DNA of 8,127 nucleotides from Tannerella sp. (GCA_031288935.1 JAITQL010000226.1:1-8127), one strand, 5' to 3'. Shown: positions 1 to 7,408, counted from the stretch's first letter. The notes: generated by a model from the sequence alone, not told the origin. A program made the numbers and translations.

Positions 1-221
1 TTATTTTCCAAAATGGGCCATTCATTTTCCAAAATGAGCCATTCATTTTCCAAAATGGGCTGTCCATTTTCCAAAATGAGCCATTCATTTTCCAAAATGG
101 GCTGTCCATTTTCCAAAATGAGCCGTTCATTTTCCAAAATGGGCCATTCATTTTCCAAAATGAGCCGTTCATTTTCCAAAATGGGCCATTCATTTTCCAA
201 AATGAGCCGTTCATTTTTCAA
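1..221. repeat. 21-bp tandem repeat array, 10 units plus a decayed copy
   Basis: Ten head-to-tail 21-bp units fill 1-210 and a degenerate copy follows to about 221. Each unit has an invariant 13-bp core, ATTTTCCAAAATG (first copy 3-15, then every 21 bp to 192-204), and an 8-bp linker RGCYRTYC. Apart from one base at the left edge, all differences lie at four linker positions and all are transitions. The base after the core alternates strictly G, A, G, A across the ten units, so the true period is 42 bp. The 42-bp blocks 127-168 and 169-210 are identical, indicating a recent duplication. With its flanking C, the core is a dyad (CATTTT-CC-AAAATG). Twenty-one bp is two turns of B-DNA, so all dyads lie on one helical face. 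The array starts 56 bp past the end of the feo operon and may continue beyond the left edge. Function unknown: minisatellite, protein-binding array or repeat-protein tail are all possible. Confidence 0.97.
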
Positions 222-276
222 TAGAAATGGATGTAAAGCGACAATTTGAAATGCACCCGTCCGAAACCCGGATTTC

Positions 277-474
277 TCACTCCGTCTTCTTTTTTCCGCA
301 ATCGCCGGAGTGGATTTCACTTTTTTCCTTCATCGGACAATACGCTCCGCAGCCTGCGCATGGAGAGGTTTTCCGGGACGACCTGAAAAACCGGCAGATT
401 TTCCACACGGCGCATCCGGCGGTTAAAAGGCCGATAAGGACAAGGGCTGTTTCCTGGAACATCGCGTGCAGCAT
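277..474 (-). CDS. FeoB-associated Cys-rich membrane protein
   Basis: A 65-residue protein. Its ATG at 474-472 overlaps the feoAB TAA stop (476-474) by one base as TAATG, a classic coupling arrangement; an alternative start is Met5 (462). Residues about 5-29 form one membrane helix (ETALVLIGLLTAGCAVWKI). A basic stretch follows, then a cysteine cluster C39-A-G-C42-G-A-Y-C46-P and a further Cys59, with a Lys-rich tail. One short N-terminal helix followed by a CxGCxxxCP-type cluster, encoded directly after feoB, is the hallmark of the FeoB-associated Cys-rich family (PF12669-like). Its biochemical role is unproven. By position and cysteines it is thought to help FeoB, perhaps by handling Fe(II) at the inner membrane, perhaps filling a role like that of FeoC, which is not seen here. 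The assignment rests on recognised architecture and position, not on a search. Confidence 0.82.
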   Translation of the reverse strand: MLHAMFQETALVLIGLLTAGCAVWKICRFFRSSRKTSPCAGCGAYCPMKEKSEIHSGDCGKKKTE

Positions 475-2939
475 TAGAGAAACAAACGACCGGCCTGATT
501 GACGACAAACGAAACCAGCCAGGCCAATACACAGGTATATCCGATGACGAACAGTCCCCATTTCCACGAACGGGATTCCTTCACGATGGCAATGACGGTA
601 GCGATGCAGGGAAAATAAATCAAGACGAAGAACATCAGACACAGTGAAACGAGCGGCGTAAACACCGGATTCCCTTCGGCATCCCGGCTCTGTTTCAGGC
701 GGTCGGCCAACTGTGCATTGCCGGAGGTTTCGCCGGTATACAATACGCTCAGCGTGCTGACGACTACTTCTTTGGCAGCCATGCCGGTCAGGAGGCTGAT
801 GCTGATCTTCCAGTCAAATCCCAGCGGCTGCAAGACGGGTTGCACCGCCTGCCCGATTTGTCCGATATAGGAATTTTGCTGGTGCTCGATTGTTTTCTGC
901 CGATTCAGTTCCTTCGTTTGCAGTTCTTTTTCGTGAGGCGACAGGAGAGAGGTCGAAATCTCCATCATTTGCCGGTCATAACAGGCATCCCGGCCCGTCT
1001 GCCGCGGAAAATAACCCAAAAACCAGATGATCACGGAGACAATCAGAATGACGCCCCCCATTTTCCGAAGATACTGATAGGCCTTGTCCCACATGTGTAT
1101 GAGTATGGAACGCACGGTCGGCATCCGGTAGGGAGGCAGCTCCATGACGAAGGGCACGTCTTCCTTCTTGAAGAGAAAGCGTTTGAAAAGTCGCGCCAGC
1201 ACGACGGCCAGCAAAATGCCGGCGCCATACAGGGTAAAAAGTATGAGGCCGGCCTGTCCGGGGAAAAAGGCGCCGACCAGCAGCAGATAGACCGGCAGGC
1301 GGGCGCTGCAACTCATCAGCGGATTGACCAGCATGGTCAACATGCGGCTGTTGCGGCTCTCGATGGTGCGGGACGCCAGTATGGCCGGCACATTGCATCC
1401 GAATCCCATGATCAGGGATATGAACGACTTGCCGTGCAATCCCATTGCGTGCATCAGTTTATCCATGATAAAGGCGGCGCGCGCCATGTATCCCGAATCT
1501 TCCATCAGGGAAATGAAGGCATACAGAATCAGTATGTTCGGCAAAAAGACAATCACTCCCCCCACTCCGCGGATGATGCCGTCGACCAGCAAATCCTTCA
1601 GCGGCCCTTCCGCCAGACGGGTTTGAACCAGGTTGCCAATGATCTCGACCAGCCCTTCGATCCAGTTCATCGGATATTGTCCCAGCCTGAAGGTGGCTTC
1701 GAACATCACCCACATGAACAGCAGAAAGATCGGAAATCCCAGCACTCTGTGCGTCACAAAGGTATCAATGAGCTGCGTGCGCGATACGTCCCTGATTTTA
1801 TTAGGCTCGTAGGTTTCGCGCAAGGCGCCGGAAATAAATCCGTAGCGGGCATCCGCAAAGGCGGTTTCACCGTCCGTCTTCAGCAGGTCTTCGATCTGGG
1901 CAAGCGCCCTGTCACGCTCCTTCAGGATGACTTCGCCCGATGGCACGCCGAGGACGTACGCGCCGGCATCCCTGTCGCGTTCCAGCAACTTGATCGCCAG
2001 ATAACGTTTGGACTGACTCTCTTCGATATGTCCGTCGGCACGCAGCAGGTTCCGGAGGTGACGGATGTTTTCCTCCAGCGTTTCGCCGTAATGGATGTGT
2101 ATGTGGCGCAAGACGGGGTCTGTCTTTTCATACACCTGGATAACGCGGTTGAAAAGCTCCTCCAGTCCGTCGCCCGTACGCCCGTTGGTGGGCACCATGG
2201 GAATCCCGATCATCCTGGCCAGCGAGGCATAATCGAACCTGTCGCCGTGGCGTTCCAGGCAATCGTACATGTTGAGCGCGATCACCGCCGGAACGTCCCG
2301 GTCAATCAACTGGCAAGTCAGGTAAAGGTTTCGCTCCAGATTCGAGGCATCCACCACGTTGATGACCACGTCCGGATGCTCGTTGGCCAGATGGTCGCCC
2401 ACATACATCTCCTCGGCGGTACAGTTCGACAGCGAATACGTTCCCGGCAAATCGACGATCCGAAAAGTATATCCGTTCTGCCGGCATTCGGCTTTCTTGG
2501 CATCGACGGTTACGCCGCCGTAATTTCCCACATGTTCGTGAGCGCCGGATGCAAAGTTGAACAGCGAGGTTTTGCCGGAATTGGGATTGCCGACAAAGGC
2601 GACATTGATCACCCGGCCGCGGTCGATGGCGATGGAGTGCAACTCGTCTTGCAGATACGTAATTCCATGCGATGAAGCGAGCGGTTGTCCGGAAGCAGTA
2701 TCTTCGCCGTCGCGAACGGAAGCGACGACTTCAATCAGCCGCGCGTCGTTCCGGCGCAGCGACAAATCGTAGCCCATAATACGATATTGAATGGGATCTT
2801 TCAGGGGAGCATTCTGGATGACCTGCACCTCTTTTCCCCGGATAAATCCCATTTCCGTAATACGCCTGCGGAAAGCGCCGCGTCCCATCACCTTCACGAT
2901 GACGCCCTTTTCACCTGTCTGTAGTTCCGATAAATTCAT
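474..2939 (-). CDS. feoB: Ferrous iron transporter, FeoA-FeoB fusion
   Basis: An 821-residue inner-membrane GTP-dependent Fe(II) importer with FeoA fused in front. Residues 1-72 are a FeoA SH3-like domain (starts MNLSELQTG; ITEMGFIRG, LSLRRNDARLIEV). A linker follows to about 110. The G domain shows G1 GNPNSGKT (117-124), G2 Thr in GGVTV (141-145), G3 DLPG (163-166) and G4 NMYD (223-226); the helical FeoB cytosolic domain follows. The membrane part (about 398-815) holds the paired gate regions, with the conserved GFGCNVPA (512-519) and NPLMSCSARLPVY (539-551), then AAKEVVVSTL and a C-terminal helix pair around FPCIATVIA. The frame stays open upstream to 3095, but the start at 2939 is preferred: FeoA homology begins exactly there, the 52 extra residues resemble no domain, and two TACTTTTG promoter elements lie inside the extension. 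The Cys-rich gene follows with a one-base overlap. No Fur box was recognised. All key motifs look intact. Confidence 0.96.
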   Translation of the reverse strand: MNLSELQTGEKGVIVKVMGRGAFRRRITEMGFIRGKEVQVIQNAPLKDPIQYRIMGYDLSLRRNDARLIEVVASVRDGEDTASGQPLASSHGITYLQDELHSIAIDRGRVINVAFVGNPNSGKTSLFNFASGAHEHVGNYGGVTVDAKKAECRQNGYTFRIVDLPGTYSLSNCTAEEMYVGDHLANEHPDVVINVVDASNLERNLYLTCQLIDRDVPAVIALNMYDCLERHGDRFDYASLARMIGIPMVPTNGRTGDGLEELFNRVIQVYEKTDPVLRHIHIHYGETLEENIRHLRNLLRADGHIEESQSKRYLAIKLLERDRDAGAYVLGVPSGEVILKERDRALAQIEDLLKTDGETAFADARYGFISGALRETYEPNKIRDVSRTQLIDTFVTHRVLGFPIFLLFMWVMFEATFRLGQYPMNWIEGLVEIIGNLVQTRLAEGPLKDLLVDGIIRGVGGVIVFLPNILILYAFISLMEDSGYMARAAFIMDKLMHAMGLHGKSFISLIMGFGCNVPAILASRTIESRNSRMLTMLVNPLMSCSARLPVYLLLVGAFFPGQAGLILFTLYGAGILLAVVLARLFKRFLFKKEDVPFVMELPPYRMPTVRSILIHMWDKAYQYLRKMGGVILIVSVIIWFLGYFPRQTGRDACYDRQMMEISTSLLSPHEKELQTKELNRQKTIEHQQNSYIGQIGQAVQPVLQPLGFDWKISISLLTGMAAKEVVVSTLSVLYTGETSGNAQLADRLKQSRDAEGNPVFTPLVSLCLMFFVLIYFPCIATVIAIVKESRSWKWGLFVIGYTCVLAWLVSFVVNQAGRLFL

Positions 2940-2958
2940 GCGTTGCAAACTAAGGCTG

Positions 2959-2966
2959 CAAAAGTA
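2959..2966 (-). promoter_or_regulatory. feoB: Probable feoAB promoter -7 element
   Basis: On the minus strand TACTTTTG fits the Bacteroidota -7 consensus TAnnTTTG exactly, 19 bases before the feoAB ATG, which would give a leader of only about 10-15 nt. No good TTG -33 element lies 19-21 bp upstream; the nearest TTG is about 30 bp away. An identical octamer at 3004-3011 could serve as an alternative. The element lies inside the upstream extension of the frame and therefore supports the shorter start. Confidence 0.5.
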
Positions 2967-3003
2967 CGCTTTTTCGCTGAGACCGGCGCATCCGGCCAAT
3001 ACC

Positions 3004-3011
3004 CAAAAGTA
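3004..3011 (-). promoter_or_regulatory. feoB: Second TACTTTTG -7-like element upstream of feoAB
   Basis: A second exact copy of the TAnnTTTG-type octamer on the minus strand, 45 bp upstream of the first. It also lacks a clear -33 TTG at the usual spacing. It may be a second feoAB promoter with a leader of about 55-60 nt, or chance. Confidence 0.3.
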
Positions 3012-3099
3012 GGTATTTTCCCCTGCGCTTTTGACCGTTGCAGAGACGCGATTCATCACCGCCCTGCTTTGATCCCGGGGTAAACATACCTTCATGGAA

Positions 3100-3120
3100 G
3101 ATTCAAGGAATCAAGATTCC
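3100..3120. promoter_or_regulatory. Overlapping GATTC/GAATC dyads, candidate operator
   Basis: GATTC-AAG-GAATC (3100-3112) overlaps GGAATC-AA-GATTCC (3107-3120), so three alternating half-sites sit side by side. Overlapping half-sites of this kind are typical of dimeric repressor operators. It lies about 47 bp before the -33 element of the LysM gene promoter and about 130 bp upstream of the nearer feoAB -7 element. The regulator is unknown, and the sequence does not closely match the classical Fur box. Confidence 0.35.
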
Positions 3121-3166
3121 CCGGCAGGATTTAGAGCAATCGCCTTTTCGCATTTTGCCCTTTTCG

Positions 3167-3197
3167 TTGGATTATCCATGAAGTAATTGTATATTTG
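3167..3197 (+). promoter_or_regulatory. Bacteroidota-type promoter for the LysM/PorT-family unit
   Basis: TTG (3167-3169), a 20-bp spacer, then TATATTTG (3190-3197) matches the -33/-7 TTTG...TAnnTTTG promoter of this phylum with ideal spacing. Transcription would start near 3203, giving a leader of about 13 nt to the ATG at 3216. An upstream TTG start at 3195 lies inside the -7 element and so cannot be the real start. Confidence 0.8.
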
Positions 3198-3215
3198 CCC
3201 GCAAAATTTAGGGTT

Positions 3216-5006
3216 ATGAATAAGTTTAGTTTCTGTATAATTGCAGTTTGCTTGTGTTTCACCGCACAACGGCCTTTGTTTTCACAGACTGCCAAACCAC
3301 CGACGGCTTCGGCACAGGTGCAGGGAGATGAGCGTTTTTTCTATCATACCGTGGAACGCGGACAAACCGTATATTCCATTGCCCTCATGTATAATGTGAG
3401 CGAGGAAGACGTCTATCACCTGAATCCTTCCAGCCGCCAGTACGTCAAGGCGGGAGAAAAGCTCAGGATTCCGCAGCTGGAAATGACGCGGATCGCGGAG
3501 GAGCGGAAGGAAGAGGAGGCATATGTGTTTCATACGATCCGGCCGCGCGAGACGCTGTACGGCGTGTCCAAACAGTACCGGATCTCGGCCGAAGACATCT
3601 CGAATGCCAATCCGGGACTGACGCTCCAGTCGTTCGTGGCCGGAAAGACGATTCGCATTCCGGTAGCCAAGATCGAGTCGGCGCCGACGGTCGTCACCAA
3701 AACCGTCATCAAGAAGGTGGAATATACGGTCAAGAAAAAGGAAACCCTGTTCGGCATCTGCAAGCAGTTCAACATCACCGGCGACCAGCTGCTCCAGTAT
3801 AACCCCGATCTGAAAACGGGACTCAAGGCCGGCCGGCTGATCATCATCCCCGTAGAAACGGAAGAAACAGTCACCATCGCCCCGGAACAAAAGGAGTTCG
3901 ACCTGAATGCGGTGATGACGGCGCGCAATGAAATCCGGAAAACAAACATGGCACGGATTGCCCTGCTGCTGCCTTTCCAGGTGACGGACAGCCAAAATTC
4001 CTCCCGCTTCAGGGAGTATTACGAGGGGTTCCTGATGGCGGTGGACAGCATGCGCAATGCGGGCATGTCCGTCGAGGTGTCCGTACACGACATCGGCGAC
4101 AATGTGCAGAAGATGCGGACGGCGCTGGAAAACGAATCGCTGCTCCGGTCGAATCTGCTGATTGGCGGCGTGACGAACGAACAGATCGAGCAGATCGGCG
4201 AGTTTGCCCTGAAAAACGGCCTCAAGTACGTGGTGCCCTCCAACTCGAAGTGCGACAGGCTGACGCTGGGCAACGCCTGCATCTTCCAGGTGAACACGCC
4301 CTATCACTACCTCTTCTCCTATGCCACGGCACGCGCCTGCACGCTTTTTGCCGACTACAACATCATCCTGGTGGATACGCACGACAAGGAAGAAAAGGCG
4401 CTCTTCACCAATACCTTCAAGGCCGATCTGAGGGAGCGTCAAATCCCCTTCCGCGAACTGTCGTTTCAGGAGGGTTCGTTCCCTGCCGACCTGAAGGCGC
4501 TGCTCTCGACAACGAAACCGAACCTGATCATGCCCCTCTCGGCCTCGATCAACGCCCTGCGCAAGATCAACACCACGCTCCGGCCGCTGGCCGACAGCAA
4601 GCCCGATTATCGCCTCACCCTGTTCGGCTACCCGGAATGGCAGATGTATACAGACCTCATGGAGGATTTCTTTGTGCTGAATACCTACATCTATACTTCC
4701 TTTTATGCAAACAACCTGTCGGCGGACGTCCGGCGCTTCAATGCCAAGTATTCGTACTGGTACAAGAAAAGCATGGCGCAGTCCTATCCCAAGTATGCAA
4801 TGCTGGGATTCGACACGGGGATATTCTTCATCTCGGCCATCAACAAGTACGGCCCCAACTTCGAGGGGAACATACAGCGCCACAAGTATAACAGCATTCA
4901 AACCGGCTTCGGTTTCGAGCGCGTCAACAACTGGGGCGGATTCATCAATACGGCTCTGTACATAGTCCATTTCAACCGTAATTTCACCATTACACGTTCC
5001 GAATGA
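3216..5006 (+). CDS. Secreted triple-LysM protein with type 1 periplasmic-binding fold
   Basis: A 596-residue protein from the ATG at 3216. Residues 1-24 look like a Sec signal peptide with a Lys3 and a hydrophobic core (FCIIAVCLCF); no good lipobox is seen (IAVC has Val at -1), so a soluble periplasmic protein is likely. Three LysM repeats follow at about 42-87, 102-150 and 168-213, each with a YxVxxxxT start, an N-P near the middle and a final (I)IPV/Q; these bind peptidoglycan glycan chains. A short linker leads to residues 247-596, a domain starting ARIALLLPF with alternating helices and strands typical of type 1 periplasmic-binding (Leu/Ile/Val-receptor-like) folds; the ligand is not evident. 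Bacteroidales carry such proteins, often named as LysM or ABC substrate-binding proteins, but no transporter genes lie nearby. The stop overlaps the next gene as ATGA. A wall-anchored sensor or synthase activator, like LpoA in fold only, is an inference. Confidence 0.88.
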   Translation: MNKFSFCIIAVCLCFTAQRPLFSQTAKPPTASAQVQGDERFFYHTVERGQTVYSIALMYNVSEEDVYHLNPSSRQYVKAGEKLRIPQLEMTRIAEERKEEEAYVFHTIRPRETLYGVSKQYRISAEDISNANPGLTLQSFVAGKTIRIPVAKIESAPTVVTKTVIKKVEYTVKKKETLFGICKQFNITGDQLLQYNPDLKTGLKAGRLIIIPVETEETVTIAPEQKEFDLNAVMTARNEIRKTNMARIALLLPFQVTDSQNSSRFREYYEGFLMAVDSMRNAGMSVEVSVHDIGDNVQKMRTALENESLLRSNLLIGGVTNEQIEQIGEFALKNGLKYVVPSNSKCDRLTLGNACIFQVNTPYHYLFSYATARACTLFADYNIILVDTHDKEEKALFTNTFKADLRERQIPFRELSFQEGSFPADLKALLSTTKPNLIMPLSASINALRKINTTLRPLADSKPDYRLTLFGYPEWQMYTDLMEDFFVLNTYIYTSFYANNLSADVRRFNAKYSYWYKKSMAQSYPKYAMLGFDTGIFFISAINKYGPNFEGNIQRHKYNSIQTGFGFERVNNWGGFINTALYIVHFNRNFTITRSE

Positions 5007-5671
5007 TGAGGCTGTGCATCGCTGTGCTGGTTTGCCTGCTACCGTCCGCAGCCCGGGCGCAAAACGCCTTTCGCCCGGAGTGGTCGATCGGCGCTTCGGG
5101 AGGCGTCAACCTCTCGTCCGTCAGTTTCTCGCCCAAGGTACAGGAGAATTTGCTGACGGGATACCAGGGCGGGCTGACGCTCCGCTGGAATACGGACAGA
5201 AATCTCGGACTGCAGGTGGAACTGAACTTCAAGCAGCAGGGCTGGGAGGAGAACTTTGACGAACTGGACGTGCCTGAAGGCGCCGACTACCGTTTCCTGC
5301 GCCGGATGAACTATGTGGAAATCCCTTTCATGACGCACATTTACTCTGGCGGCGACCGTGTCAAGTTTTTCGTCAACCTGGGGCCGCAAATCGGTCTGCT
5401 GATCAGCGAACACACGGAAGAGAACCTGAACGGCGCCACTCCGCAAAACATCAACGCGCAGCACAGCCTCCATGCCGACAAGAAGATCGAATGGGGACTG
5501 GGCGGCGGCCCGGGACTGGAGATACGTACCGGCATCGGATCCCTCCTGCTGGAAGGACGCTATTACTACGCGCTGAGCGACTTCTACAACACGCGCCACC
5601 AGGATGCGTTCTCCAAAGCCTCGTCGCAGGCGATTTCCCTGAGACTTGCCTGGCTCATGCCGCTGCGTTGA
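5003..5671 (+). CDS. PorT-family outer-membrane beta-barrel protein
   Basis: A 222-residue protein whose ATG (5003) overlaps the upstream stop as ATGA; a second in-frame ATG at 5006 gives a nearly identical product. Residues 1-19 form a signal peptide ending in Ala-Arg-Ala before Gln-Asn. The mature part alternates polar and hydrophobic residues with frequent aromatics, as in a small barrel: GASGGVNLSS, GYQGGLTLRW, LQVELNFKQQGW, NYVEIPFMTHIY (103-114), FFVNLGPQIGLL (122-133), GGGPGLEIRTG and LLLEGRYYYALSD, ending in an aromatic-containing strand. This matches the outer-membrane barrel family PF13568 to which T9SS PorT belongs. That family is broad, so T9SS function is not implied and no symbol is given. 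Tight coupling to the LysM protein suggests joint production and a wall-to-outer-membrane link. Confidence 0.85.
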   Translation: MMRLCIAVLVCLLPSAARAQNAFRPEWSIGASGGVNLSSVSFSPKVQENLLTGYQGGLTLRWNTDRNLGLQVELNFKQQGWEENFDELDVPEGADYRFLRRMNYVEIPFMTHIYSGGDRVKFFVNLGPQIGLLISEHTEENLNGATPQNINAQHSLHADKKIEWGLGGGPGLEIRTGIGSLLLEGRYYYALSDFYNTRHQDAFSKASSQAISLRLAWLMPLR

Positions 5672-5673
5672 TT

Positions 5674-5702
5674 TTCAGCAAACGATTTTTTTTCGTATCT
5701 TG
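5674..5702 (+). promoter_or_regulatory. fhs: Possible fhs promoter
   Basis: TTC (5674-5676), a 19-bp spacer and TATCTTG (5696-5702) resemble a weak -33/-7 pair, ending 32 bp before the fhs ATG. The -7 element departs from TAnnTTTG at the seventh and eighth positions. If it is inactive, fhs would be read from the upstream LysM gene promoter through a 63-bp gap. Confidence 0.35.
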
Positions 5703-5734
5703 CACGCCGGTTTTAAAAATAACTCGAAAACAAG

Positions 5735-7408
5735 ATGAAAACAGATATTGAAATAGCCCGTTCGATACGGATGCAACCCGTCACGGCGATCGCCGAACGT
5801 TTGGGGATATGTACAGACGATTTGGAATTTTACGGAAAGTACAAAGCCAAAGTGCCCTTATCCTGCAAGTCGGCGCCGCCGCGCTTCAAAGACCCTAAAC
5901 TGATCCTTGTTTCCGCCATCTCGCCCACGCCGGCGGGCGAAGGCAAAACAACCGTCTCCATCGGCCTTTCGCAGGCATTGAACCGCCTTGGCAAACATGC
6001 CAGCGTCGTTCTGCGCGAACCGTCGTTAGGCCCCGTCTTCGGCATCAAGGGCGGCGCAACGGGAGGAGGCTATTCGCAGGTGCTCCCGATGGAAGACATC
6101 AACCTGCACTTCACCGGCGACTTCGCCGCCATCGAAAAGGCGCACAACCTTCTGGCCGCGTTGATCGACAACAACATTCAGAGCAAACATCATTCCCTGC
6201 GGCTGGACCCGCGAACCATTTCGTGGAAACGGGTCATGGACATGAACGACCGCTCGCTGCGCAAACTGGTCGCAGGACTGGGTGGAACAACCTCCGGCGT
6301 CCCGCGCGAAACCGGCTTTGACATCACCGCCGCCTCCGAGGTCATGGCGATCCTTTGTCTGGCCAACGACATTCAAGACCTGAAGCAGCGGCTCGGAAAT
6401 ATCTTCATCGGATACACCTACGACAAAAACCCGGTTTATGCCCGCGACCTGAAAGCGCACGGCGCCATGGCCGCCCTGTTGAAGGACGCCATCAAACCGA
6501 ACCTGGTGCAGACGCTCGAAGGCACGCCCGCTTTTATCCACGGCGGGCCGTTTGCGAACATTGCACAGGGCACCAACTCGGTCATTGCCACGAAAACGGC
6601 TTTGGCCTTGAGCGAGTTCACCGTGACCGAAGCCGGTTTCGGTTTCGACCTCGGCGCGGAAAAGTTCCTGGACATCAAATGCCGGGTAGCCGGTTTGACG
6701 CCGAACGCCGTGACGCTCGTTGCAACGGTACGCGCGCTGAAATATCACGGCGGGAAGTCGCTCAAAACGCTCCATGAATCCGACTTGAACGCACTCCGCA
6801 ACGGCATCGGAAATCTGCAGAAACACATCGAAAACATTCGGATTTTCAATCTGGCGCCCGTAGTTGCCATCAACCGGTTCACGAGCGACACGCCGGAAGA
6901 GCTTGATTTCGTCAAGCGTTTCTGCGAAGAGGCCGGCGTGCCCGTGTCCATTGTCGACGTGTGGGGAAAAGGCGGCGAAGGCGCGCTTGAACTGGCTGAA
7001 ATGGTGATTCGCAGCTCGGCAGCCTGCTGCACAAAGTTCAGACCGCTTTACGGACTGGATGAAAGCATCGAGCAGAAAATAGAAACCATCGCTCGCAAAA
7101 TCTACGGCGCGGAAGCCGTTGACTATACGTCGAAGGCCAAGGCAAACCTGCTGAAAATTGCCGATCTGGGACTGGAAGGACTGGCCATCTGCATGGCAAA
7201 GACGCAAAAATCCCTCTCCGACAATCCCGAACTGTTAGGCCGGCCAAAAGACTTTGTGATCACCGTACGTGAAATAGAGATTGCCGCCGGCGCGGGTTTC
7301 CTGATCCCGATCACCGGCGACATCATGCGCATGCCCGGTTTGCCGGAAGAACCGGCCTCCGAACACATCGACATCGACAGCGAAGGGAATATCACCGGAC
7401 TGTTCTGA
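5735..7408 (+). CDS. fhs: Formate-tetrahydrofolate ligase
   Basis: A 557-residue cytosolic enzyme, the usual family length. It uses ATP to join formate to tetrahydrofolate, giving 10-formyl-THF for purine and fMet-tRNA synthesis or for reversible one-carbon flow. The P-loop-like PTPAGEGKTT is at 64-73. The first family signature appears as GIKGGATGGGY (103-113), with Thr where Ala is usual. MEDINLHFTGDF follows at 119-130, then EGTPAFIHGGPFANIAQG (262-279) and the second signature VATVRALKYHGG (329-340). The C-terminal region has GAGFLIPITGDIMRMPGLP. The ATG at 5735 gives a normal N terminus (MKTDIEIAR, with QPVTAIAERLGI just after). No Shine-Dalgarno sequence is evident. The gene stands 63 bp after the PorT-family gene with no folate gene beside it in the window. 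The protein appears complete and active; the Ala-to-Thr change is conservative. Confidence 0.98.
   Translation: MKTDIEIARSIRMQPVTAIAERLGICTDDLEFYGKYKAKVPLSCKSAPPRFKDPKLILVSAISPTPAGEGKTTVSIGLSQALNRLGKHASVVLREPSLGPVFGIKGGATGGGYSQVLPMEDINLHFTGDFAAIEKAHNLLAALIDNNIQSKHHSLRLDPRTISWKRVMDMNDRSLRKLVAGLGGTTSGVPRETGFDITAASEVMAILCLANDIQDLKQRLGNIFIGYTYDKNPVYARDLKAHGAMAALLKDAIKPNLVQTLEGTPAFIHGGPFANIAQGTNSVIATKTALALSEFTVTEAGFGFDLGAEKFLDIKCRVAGLTPNAVTLVATVRALKYHGGKSLKTLHESDLNALRNGIGNLQKHIENIRIFNLAPVVAINRFTSDTPEELDFVKRFCEEAGVPVSIVDVWGKGGEGALELAEMVIRSSAACCTKFRPLYGLDESIEQKIETIARKIYGAEAVDYTSKAKANLLKIADLGLEGLAICMAKTQKSLSDNPELLGRPKDFVITVREIEIAAGAGFLIPITGDIMRMPGLPEEPASEHIDIDSEGNITGLF

Larger units (their letters stand above)
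2940..3215. other. Divergent intergenic control region between feoAB and the LysM gene
   Basis: This 276-bp region separates the two divergent units. It holds the two minus-strand TACTTTTG elements, the plus-strand TTG-N20-TATATTTG promoter, a GGAATC/GATTCC dyad (3107-3120), and a direct repeat CCTTTTCG at 3143-3150 and 3159-3166, the second copy abutting the -33 element of the plus-strand promoter. No gene or riboswitch was recognised in it. Confidence 0.75.

Noticed and set aside
1..210. CRISPR array
   Set aside because: Units are 21 bp head to tail with no unique spacers and no cas genes nearby.
278..312. CACTCCG/CGGAGTG inverted repeat as the feo operon terminator
   Set aside because: The arms overlap the end of the Cys-rich gene, the loop is 21 bases and no T-run follows on the minus strand.
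840..2675. 611-codon plus-strand open frame antisense to feoAB
   Set aside because: Rich in His, Gln and Arg, with no domain; a shadow of the well-conserved FeoB frame caused by its GC-biased codon use.
3282..4970. 562-codon minus-strand open frame antisense to the LysM gene
   Set aside because: No recognisable domain, Arg/His/Val-rich composition; the plus frame has a signal peptide, LysM repeats and a promoter.
6026..7207. 393-codon minus-strand open frame antisense to fhs
   Set aside because: The plus frame is unmistakable Fhs with both family signatures; the antisense frame is a codon-bias shadow.
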